Shown here piece by piece: positions 1-4,368 of a stretch of DNA of 5,548 bases. Source of the stretch: Hyphomicrobiales bacterium. Its GTDB lineage: Bacteria; Pseudomonadota; Alphaproteobacteria; Rhizobiales; Beijerinckiaceae. Under the pieces are notes generated by a model. That model ran no database searches, had not been told where the DNA came from, and saw nothing but the letters and a program-made list of their open reading frames with translations. The position numbers and the translations under genes are program-made. The first letter of the stretch is position 1, and each line of letters starts with the position of its first letter. The stretch spans positions 1 through 5,548 of the forward strand of contig JAQGJO010000036.1 in the NCBI GenBank assembly GCA_028290595.1, given 5' to 3'.

Positions 1-365
1 ACCATCCCGATGTCGTCGCCGAAGTGAAAGCTGCCTTCGAGCGCTACAACAAAGCCATCGAGACCGGCGATACAGAAACCCTGAACACGCTGTTCTGGAA
101 TTCGCCGCTGACGGTTCGGTTCGGGCCGACCGAGCATCTGTTCGGCTATGCCGAGATTTCCAGCTTTCGGTCCGGTGTCTGGAAGAGCGGGCCGCCGCGC
201 GTGATCGAACGCATAGCCATCACTGCACTTGGCCAAGATGTAGCGACGACCAATGCGATGTTCCGCACCGCCGGCGGCAGGATCACCCGTCAGTCGCAGA
301 CCTGGGCGCGCGTTCCCGAGGGCTGGCGCATCGTCGCCGCGCATGTGAGCCCGTTTCCCGATTGA
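1..365 (+). CDS. hpxZ: HpxZ/AtzH-like (DUF3225) protein, 5'-truncated by window edge
   Basis: This is the 3' part of a small protein of the DUF3225/AtzH-like family, which has a SnoaL/NTF2-like cone fold. The frame is open from base 3, and the residues before the internal GTG at 24 (HPDVVAEV) match the usual family N-terminus, so the true start lies just outside the window and the GTG is not the start. Visible family features are an AAFERYNKAIETGD-like helix, the LFW segment, the R-F-G-x-x-E-x-L-x-G stretch followed by I-x-x-FR, and a C-terminal W-x-I-V-A-AHVS strand. HpxZ is encoded with oxalurate/allantoin catabolism genes in Klebsiella, and the relative AtzH acts in cyanuric acid degradation beside the amidase AtzE. 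Similar genes usually sit beside an amidase, which would lie upstream, out of view. Family assignment is good; the exact substrate is unknown and the symbol is by similarity only. Confidence 0.82.
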   Translation, partial: HPDVVAEVKAAFERYNKAIETGDTETLNTLFWNSPLTVRFGPTEHLFGYAEISSFRSGVWKSGPPRVIERIAITALGQDVATTNAMFRTAGGRITRQSQTWARVPEGWRIVAAHVSPFPD

Positions 366-385
366 TGCGCGTGACGGCGCATCAA
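362..385. terminator. Hairpin shared by two convergent genes
   Basis: TTGATGCGC (362-370) and GCGCATCAA (377-385) form a perfect 9-bp stem with a 6-nt loop. The stem contains the TGA stop of the HpxZ-like gene (363-365) and, on the other strand, the TGA of the PRC-barrel gene (382-384). The position suits a bidirectional transcription terminator. No long U-tract follows on either strand, so termination efficiency is uncertain; it could act only as an mRNA 3'-end stabiliser. Confidence 0.55.
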
Positions 386-753
386 ATCGCGATCCAGTAG
401 GGGGACGTCTGGTAATAGTCGTGAATGCTCTTTTCATAGGCGGGATCGCCCCATTTGGGCGCCTCGTCGCGCCCATAGGCCGGCGCCTTCTCAAGCTGTT
501 CGATGGTCAGACCGACGACATAGCCGCCCTGCCGCGTATCGTACTTAAGGTTTGCCCACGGCAGCGGATGATAGCGTTCGCCGATCGATAGAAAGCCGCC
601 AAACGACATGATCGCATAAGCAATCTTGCCGCTCTTCTTGTCGATCATGATGTCGTAGATTTCTCCAAGCTGATCGCCGGCTGTATTGTAGACATTCGTG
701 CCTTTAACTTTGCCGGCAGAGATCAGCGCGGTGGTTTCATCAAGCGCTTCCAT
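382..753 (-). CDS. PRC-barrel domain protein
   Basis: A 123-residue protein made almost entirely of one PRC-barrel domain (about residues 12-85), the small beta-barrel found in photosynthetic reaction-centre H subunits and in the C-terminal domain of the rRNA-processing factor RimM. Characteristic features are the V-K-G-x-x-V-Y strand, G-D-x-L-G-E-I-x-D-I-M-I-D followed by a G-K-I-A-Y-A-I strand, and the H-P-L-P-W segment near residue 62. The C-terminal 35 residues are Trp/Tyr-rich and typical of the free-standing alphaproteobacterial version. No signal peptide or membrane segment is seen, so it is probably cytoplasmic. An in-frame TTG at 759 gives a two-residue longer product, but the GAGGAG ribosome-binding site lies exactly 6 nt before the ATG at 753, which decides the start. 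Such proteins are often stress-related, but their molecular role is unknown. There is no evident functional link to the neighbours. Confidence 0.88.
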   Translation of the reverse strand: MEALDETTALISAGKVKGTNVYNTAGDQLGEIYDIMIDKKSGKIAYAIMSFGGFLSIGERYHPLPWANLKYDTRQGGYVVGLTIEQLEKAPAYGRDEAPKWGDPAYEKSIHDYYQTSPYWIAI

Positions 754-759
754 CGTCAA

Positions 760-765
760 CTCCTC
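760..765 (-). promoter_or_regulatory. Ribosome binding site that fixes the PRC-barrel start
   Basis: GAGGAG on the minus strand lies 6 nt upstream of the ATG at 753. It directly abuts the alternative TTG at 759, so the TTG cannot be the start used by this site. Confidence 0.7.
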
Positions 766-848
766 AGCTTTTCGCAGCGATGAACGACCCGTCTCCGGCC
801 GAAATCCGCCGCTGTCTAAAGGTCAATGCACGCGCCGGACGAAAGGTT

Positions 849-904
849 GCAGACCCACGGATCGGGCGTCTCTGCTCCCATTTGCTTCGCAGCAGACCGC
901 AGAC
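849..904. repeat. Three GCAGAC direct repeats in the divergent intergenic region
   Basis: GCAGAC occurs at 849-854, 892-897 and 899-904, with an inverted TCTGCT/AGCAGA pair at 871-876 and 891-896. They lie between the divergent PRC-barrel gene and SBP1 (754-988), where regulatory sites are expected. No convincing sigma-70 or sigma-54 promoter is recognised in this stretch. Short GC-rich repeats like these arise easily by chance, so regulator binding is only a possibility. Confidence 0.22.
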
Positions 905-988
905 TAGTTTGCCCGCTTGAGCGAACCGCCTGGGAATTCGGCCTTCCGTGCCGGAACAATGCGCGTTTGCCTGTCCGAGGGAGAGCAT

Positions 989-1948
989 ATGTTTTACAGG
1001 ATCATTGCCGCTGCGGTCGTGCTTGCCGCAGGTCTGTCGGCGCAGGAAGCCGCCGCCCAGGAAAAGCTCAGGCTGGCCATCGGCCAGCGCGGCAATTGGG
1101 ACACCTCGCTGCCGGAGCTCGGCACCCAGAAGGGCATTTTCAAGAAGCATGGCCTTGAGCTTGAAATGCTCTATACGCAAGGCAGCGGCGAAACCATTCA
1201 GGCGGTCATTTCCGGCTCGGCCGATGTCGGCCTCGCAGCCGGCCATACCGGCGTGATGGCGGCCTTCGACAAGGGCGCACCGGTTCGCCCGATCAGCAAT
1301 TCGATGACGGGCGCCGACGATCTTTACTGGTATGTGCCGGCGAATTCGCCGATCAAGTCGATCCAGGATGCCGGCGGCAAGACCATCTCCTATTCGACGC
1401 GCGGCTCCTCGACCAATGTCGCCGTTCTCGGCTTCATCAACTACTTCAAGGTCGACATGAAGCCGACGCCGGTCGGCGGCCCGGCGTCCTCCTTCGCCCA
1501 GACCATGTCCGGCCAGGTCGACATCGGCTGGTCGTCGGCGCCGCTCAACCTGCAGGACGTGAAGAGCGGACGCATCCGCATTCTCGTGCGTCAATCGCAG
1601 GTGCCGAAGTACGAGAATATGACCGTCCGCATCAATATCTCGAACCTGCAGACGATCCAGAGCCACAAGGCCGCGCTGGAAAAATTCTACGCCGCCTATG
1701 CCGAGACGCTCGACTGGATGTATTCCGATCCCGACGCCCTGAAACGCTGGTCCGAATGGACGCAGACCCCGCTCGATGTCGCAACCGGCATGCGCGACGA
1801 ATTCTTCCCCAAGAAGAACCTGCTGCTTGAGCGTCTCTCGGGCGTCGATGACACCATGGCTGACGCTGTCGAGATGAAGTTCCTGCCCAAGCCGCTGGAA
1901 AAGGACAAGCTGACGGAATTCTACAAGGACTATTACAAAAAGCCTTGA
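989..1948 (+). CDS. ABC transporter substrate-binding protein, SsuA/TauA/NMT1 type (SBP1)
   Basis: A 319-residue periplasmic solute-binding protein of the SsuA/TauA/NMT1 fold, which delivers a ligand to a membrane permease/ATPase complex. The N-terminus is a Sec-type signal peptide: a Lys-poor but Arg4-containing start, a hydrophobic core around residues 5-16, and probable cleavage after Ala23 (A-A-A before QEK). The mature protein opens with the usual K-L-R-L-A-I strand. It then shows the L-G-x-x-K-G-I-F-K-K-H-G-L-E segment (about 44-57), S-G-S-A-D-V-G-L (75-82) and a second-lobe strand with the G-K-T-I-S-Y-S-T-R-G-S-S-T-N binding loop. An upstream in-frame ATG at 917 would put 24 extra polar residues before the signal peptide; the ATG at 989 is preferred because GAGGGAGAG (977-985) precedes it. 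The ligand cannot be read from sequence: family members bind sulfonates, taurine, nitrate-like anions or pyrimidines. No permease or ATPase gene is adjacent; the next feature is a palindromic repeat and then a second binding-protein gene. Confidence 0.88.
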   Translation: MFYRIIAAAVVLAAGLSAQEAAAQEKLRLAIGQRGNWDTSLPELGTQKGIFKKHGLELEMLYTQGSGETIQAVISGSADVGLAAGHTGVMAAFDKGAPVRPISNSMTGADDLYWYVPANSPIKSIQDAGGKTISYSTRGSSTNVAVLGFINYFKVDMKPTPVGGPASSFAQTMSGQVDIGWSSAPLNLQDVKSGRIRILVRQSQVPKYENMTVRINISNLQTIQSHKAALEKFYAAYAETLDWMYSDPDALKRWSEWTQTPLDVATGMRDEFFPKKNLLLERLSGVDDTMADAVEMKFLPKPLEKDKLTEFYKDYYKKP

Positions 1949-1965
1949 AGAATGGCCGCAGCGAA

Positions 1966-2110
1966 TGCCATTCCCGACGCGCGTAGCGCGAGCGGAACCC
2001 AGGCCTTGCAGCGCGTCGACGCCGGGCGCTTGCCTATGAATACGGGCCGTGAAGCGCTGCACCGCCAGGTCTGGATCCCCGCTCGCGCCTGCGGCGCGTC
2101 GGGGATGACA
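1966..2110. repeat. Palindromic intergenic repeat, RIME/MITE-like
   Basis: This element of about 145 bp is close to one giant inverted repeat. The left arm (1966-2014) and the reverse complement of the right arm (2054-2110) align base for base apart from a few substitutions and small gaps. Both begin TG(C/T)CAT(T/C)CCCGACGCGC and both end in the exact 8-bp pair TGCAGCGC (2007-2014) / GCGCTGCA (2054-2061). Each arm is itself a hairpin: CGCGC-GTA-GCGCG (1978-1990) flanked by TTCC/GGAA on the left, and CGCGCC-TGC-GGCGCG (2084-2098) flanked by ATCCCCG/CGGGGAT on the right. The whole can fold into a three-armed or cruciform structure. It has no ORF that resembles a protein family. The architecture resembles the Rhizobium-specific intergenic mosaic elements (RIMEs) or a non-autonomous transposon-like MITE. 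No clear target-site duplication is visible. As RNA it could terminate or stabilise the SBP1 transcript. Confidence 0.72.
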
Positions 2111-2125
2111 GAGGGGCGATGCACC

Positions 2126-2142
2126 CTGGCACCCGACTTGCT
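2126..2142 (+). promoter_or_regulatory. Sigma-54 (RpoN) promoter of SBP2
   Basis: The sequence CTGGCAC-CCGAC-TTGCT matches the -24/-12 consensus YTGGCAC-N5-TTGCW. The -24 GG is at 2128-2129 and the -12 GC at 2140-2141, exactly 12 bp apart. The only departure in the extended consensus is C instead of G after TGGCAC. Transcription should begin near 2153, giving a leader of about 20 nt that still contains the GGAGG ribosome-binding site (2161-2165), 7 nt before the ATG at 2173. RpoN promoters need an ATP-dependent enhancer-binding protein; NtrC under nitrogen limitation is a natural candidate, but the sequence does not identify it. Confidence 0.8.
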
Positions 2143-2172
2143 TTGCCCCACCATTGAAATGGAGGCTCATTA

Positions 2173-3177
2173 ATGAACAGTGTTCTTTTTTCGCGACGCA
2201 AAGTGCTGGTTGCTGGAGCAAGCGCCGCTGTCGCAGCGCCTATTCTGCGCGCACGGCCGGCCCGCGCGGCAACCAAGCTGCGCTTTCTGATGAACTGGTT
2301 CGCGGAAGCCGAACACGGCGGCTTCTATCAGGCAAAAGCCACCGGGCTTTATGAAAAGGCCGGCTTCGACGTCGAGCTGATGCAGGGCGGCCCGCAACTC
2401 AATGCAGTCCAGCTTCTGCTTGGCGGCGAAGCCGATGTTATCCTCGGCTACGATCTGCAGCTTCTCAGCGCCGTGGAAAAAAACCTGCCCCTGCGCGCCA
2501 TCGCCGCCTCGTTCCAGACCGATCTGCAAGGCCTGATGACACGCCCGAACGTGAAATCATTTGCCGACCTGAAAGGCCGCAAGGTCTATATCGCCAACAG
2601 CGGCTACACGACCTATTGGCCGTGGCTCAAAAAGAAATTCAACTTCACCGATGAGATGGCGGCACCAAAAGGCGTTGGGCTGCAGACCTTCTTCGCCGAT
2701 CCGACATCGGCCGCAGCCGGCTATATCACCGCCGAGCCCTATTACGCCAAGCAGCGCAACGAGGACGTGAATTTTCTGTTGTTCTCGAATGACGGCTGGC
2801 CGACCTACACGAATCCGCTTGTCGCCAGCACTGAATATCTCGCCAAGCACAAGGATCTCATCCGTCCTTTCCTCAAGGCTTCGATGGAAGGCTGGAAGTC
2901 CTATATGGCTGATCCGACACCGGGCAATAATCTCATCAAGCAGATGAACCCGAAGATGGATGACGGCCAGATCGACTTCAGCCTGGCGCGCATGCGCGAC
3001 ATCAAGACATTGGAAAGCGGCGATGCCGCCAAATTGGGTCTTGGCTGCATGACCGAGGACCGCTGGCGCAAGACCCGCGACTTCATGGTCGAGGTCAATC
3101 TGCTCAAACCCGAAACCGATTGGAAACAGGCCTTCACCACCGAATTCATCGACGACGTTCACGTCATGCCGTCGTGA
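2173..3177 (+). CDS. ABC transporter substrate-binding protein, NMT1/THI5-like, Tat-exported (SBP2)
   Basis: A 334-residue binding protein of the NMT1/THI5-like (ThiY-type) branch. The signal peptide carries a twin-arginine motif, S-R-R-K-V-L-V at residues 7-13, followed by an Ala-rich core and an A-R-A cleavage site near residue 32, so export is probably by Tat. Residues 40-54 (MNWFAEAEHGGFYQA) are the family signature W-x(4)-E-H-G-G-F-Y-Q-A. It is followed by the G-L-Y-E-K-A-G-F-D-V segment and Q-G-G-P at 71-74, then G-E-A-D-V-I-L in lobe 1. A G-Y-I-x-A-E-P-Y-Y segment in the second half is also typical. Known relatives bind formylaminopyrimidine (ThiY) or other small N-heterocycles; the ligand here is not established. 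The ATG has a GGAGG site at 2161-2165 with 7-nt spacing, and the gene has its own RpoN promoter. It ends 55 bp before the convergent oxygenase gene, so it appears to be monocistronic, with no permease beside it. Confidence 0.9.
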   Translation: MNSVLFSRRKVLVAGASAAVAAPILRARPARAATKLRFLMNWFAEAEHGGFYQAKATGLYEKAGFDVELMQGGPQLNAVQLLLGGEADVILGYDLQLLSAVEKNLPLRAIAASFQTDLQGLMTRPNVKSFADLKGRKVYIANSGYTTYWPWLKKKFNFTDEMAAPKGVGLQTFFADPTSAAAGYITAEPYYAKQRNEDVNFLLFSNDGWPTYTNPLVASTEYLAKHKDLIRPFLKASMEGWKSYMADPTPGNNLIKQMNPKMDDGQIDFSLARMRDIKTLESGDAAKLGLGCMTEDRWRKTRDFMVEVNLLKPETDWKQAFTTEFIDDVHVMPS

Positions 3178-3193
3178 ATTCTGCCGTCGTGAA
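3167..3193 (+). repeat. 15-bp tandem duplication across the SBP2 stop codon
   Basis: TGCCGTCGTGAA occurs at 3167-3178 and again at 3182-3193, 15 bp apart. The first copy contains the SBP2 stop (3175-3177). Because the period is a multiple of three, the second copy carries a second in-frame TGA (3190-3192), so the duplication leaves the protein end unchanged. It is probably a replication-slippage scar. Confidence 0.6.
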
Positions 3194-3227
3194 AACAAAA
3201 GCGGCGCGGACATCAGTCCGCGCCGTT
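3191..3227 (-). terminator. Intrinsic terminator of the oxygenase gene
   Basis: CGGCGCGGAC (3202-3211) and GTCCGCGCCG (3216-3225) form a perfect 10-bp GC-rich stem with the tetraloop ATCA. The stem is extended by a G-U and an A-T pair. On the minus strand it is followed at once by TTTTGTTTTC (complement of 3191-3200), a classical rho-independent U-tract. It begins 6 nt after the oxygenase stop codon. On the plus strand the hairpin is followed only by TTGTACATT, so it may also stop SBP2 transcripts, less efficiently. Confidence 0.88.
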
Positions 3228-3232
3228 GTACA

Positions 3233-4159
3233 TTAGGGCGCTGCCGCAGTCATTTCCTTGCGATAGGTATAGAACTTGTTGAATTTCGACAGCAGGAACT
3301 GTCCGGCGCTCATATCCGGCATGCCATCGAAGACCGAGTCGAAATCCGGATCGTAGAAGAACGGGATCGAATAGCGCCCGATCCCGGCGCGATTGATGAC
3401 GCGATGCGGGGCCGAGCGAAATGCCCCGCCGGTCATCTTCTCCACCATGTCTCCAAGGTTGATGACAAACGCGTCGGCGCGCGGCGCAACGCCGACGATC
3501 TCGTTGCCGGGCGTGCGAACCTCCAGGCCACCGGCGGAATCCTGCGCGAGAATGGTCAGGAACCCGTAGTCCTGATGTTCGGCGGCACCATGCTCGCGCT
3601 CTTCGACACGGCTGTTGGGCGGATAGTGGAACAGCCGCATGAAGGCGATCGGCTTGCGATAGCGCGCGCGCAGATCGGCCGGTTGCATGCCGAGACACAG
3701 CGCCAGCGGTCCCAGCAGCCGGTCGCCCAGTTTGATCATCTCTGCGAAATACGCTTCGACGTCGTCGCGATAGCCCGGCAGATCGGGCCAGCGATTGACA
3801 CCGTGCAACGGCTTGCCGGCGAGAATGTCCGGATCATCCGGTGTCAGCGGCAGGCCGAGATTGAAGCTTTCCTTGAGGTCCGGCAGATTGCCTTCGTAGA
3901 CGGTCTGGTGCATCGGCGCGTAGCCGCGATTGCTCTTGTCGATTTTCAGCGCCAGCCGCACATCCAGCGGCAGTTCAAAAAACCGCTTCGCCGCGCCAAA
4001 GGCCTTCTGCGTCGACGCCGCGGGAACGCCATGGCCGATAAGTTCGAACGCGCCCCAGGTCCGCAGCACGCCATCCAGCACCCGCGCAACGGCAGCATCG
4101 CCATCGGCGTCGCCGGCCACGATCGGCGTCAGATCAATCGTCGGAATAGTTTCACTCAT
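3233..4159 (-). CDS. Isopenicillin N synthase family Fe(II)/2-oxoglutarate oxygenase
   Basis: A 308-residue cytoplasmic non-haem iron oxygenase with the two-domain plan DIOX_N (about 4-115) and 2OG-FeII_Oxy (about 168-270). The facial triad is visible as H195-x-D197 (in E-H-Q-D-Y-G) and the distal H252 (A-P-H-R-V). R262-x-S264 (R-Y-S-I-P-F-F) is the expected anchor for the 2-oxoglutarate carboxylate. Other family marks are I-P-x-I-D-L at the N-terminus, W-G-A-F-E-L-I-G-H-G-V (35-45), N-R-G-Y (77-80) and K-E-S-F-N-L-G (96-102). All catalytic residues are present, so the enzyme should be active. The ATG at 4159 is chosen because AAGGAG ends 6 nt before it; an in-frame start at 4255 would add 32 unconserved residues and run over the promoter. 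The family covers many substrates, including thymine in fungal thymine 7-hydroxylase; a nucleobase-like substrate is suggested only by the adenine deaminase and HpxZ-like neighbours. It has its own RpoN promoter and a strong terminator, so it is probably monocistronic. Confidence 0.92.
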   Translation of the reverse strand: MSETIPTIDLTPIVAGDADGDAAVARVLDGVLRTWGAFELIGHGVPAASTQKAFGAAKRFFELPLDVRLALKIDKSNRGYAPMHQTVYEGNLPDLKESFNLGLPLTPDDPDILAGKPLHGVNRWPDLPGYRDDVEAYFAEMIKLGDRLLGPLALCLGMQPADLRARYRKPIAFMRLFHYPPNSRVEEREHGAAEHQDYGFLTILAQDSAGGLEVRTPGNEIVGVAPRADAFVINLGDMVEKMTGGAFRSAPHRVINRAGIGRYSIPFFYDPDFDSVFDGMPDMSAGQFLLSKFNKFYTYRKEMTAAAP

Positions 4160-4201
4160 GCGCTGCTCCTTGTCTGCTCCCTGGGGTCTGCTGCCGGAAC
4201 G

Positions 4202-4217
4202 AGCAATGGACATGCCA
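4202..4217 (-). promoter_or_regulatory. Sigma-54 (RpoN) promoter of the oxygenase gene
   Basis: Read on the minus strand from 4217 to 4202 the sequence is TGGCAT-GTCCA-TTGCT. It matches TGGCACG-N4-TTGCW with a single change (C to T) and has the required 12-bp spacing between the -24 GG (4216-4215) and the -12 GC (4204-4203). The predicted start is near 4191, leaving a leader of about 32 nt with AAGGAG (complement of 4166-4171) before the ATG at 4159. Any enhancer should lie in the divergent intergenic region above 4220. Confidence 0.74.
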
Positions 4218-4241
4218 TGCAGCCACATTGAATAGTAACCG

Positions 4242-4349
4242 CCTTTGGAAGCCAAACGAGCGATAATTGGGCGATTTGATCAAAAACAGTGCAATGCTGC
4301 TTTTTCTATCAGCTCGACAAGTCAGCTTGTGTACTATCCCTTTGGAAGC
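4242..4349. promoter_or_regulatory. Divergent regulatory region with palindromes and an 11-bp direct repeat
   Basis: Between the oxygenase promoter and SBP3 the base composition is visibly AT-richer than in the genes. CCTTTGGAAGC occurs exactly at 4242-4252 and again at 4339-4349. The first copy is part of the inverted repeat TTTGG-AAG-CCAAA (4244-4256). A perfect 10-bp palindrome, TTTGATCAAA, lies at 4275-4284, and ACAAG-TCAG-CTTGT at 4317-4330. These lie about 50-160 bp upstream of the oxygenase start site and just upstream of SBP3, where enhancer or operator sites for both genes would be expected. No regulator can be named, and no confident sigma-70 or sigma-54 promoter for SBP3 was found. 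Confidence 0.4.
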
Positions 4350-4368
4350 ACCTTCATCGAGCCCAAAA

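Noticed and set aside
836..851. Possible sigma-54 site upstream of SBP1 (GG at 837-838, TTGCA at 847-851)
   Set aside because: The -12 half and the spacing fit, but the -24 half (CGGACG) keeps only the GG, and the site is about 140 bp before the start codon.
953..967. GGAAC followed by CGTT, as in EcfG general-stress promoters
   Set aside because: The spacer is only 6 bp; these promoters need about 16-17 bp.
764..2221. Long minus-strand open frame (485 codons) opposite SBP1
   Set aside because: It runs antisense across SBP1 and through the palindromic repeat, has no recognisable domain, and its composition (Arg/Gly/His-rich) is that of a shadow frame in GC-rich DNA.
3404..4231. Plus-strand open frame (275 codons) opposite the oxygenase gene
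   Set aside because: The opposite strand encodes a complete oxygenase with all catalytic residues; this frame has no family features and no ribosome-binding site.
4327..4336. TTGT-GT-ACTA as a GntR/FadR-type operator upstream of SBP3
   Set aside because: The central spacing is one base shorter than the usual TNGT-N3-ACNA, and no GntR gene is in view.
4267..4368. Longer N-terminus of SBP3 from TTG 4267 or ATG 4294 serving as a signal peptide
   Set aside because: The hydrophobic stretch is short and broken by Arg-Gln, no cleavage site or lipobox is clear, and no ribosome-binding site precedes these starts. It is kept as an alternative in the gene entry.
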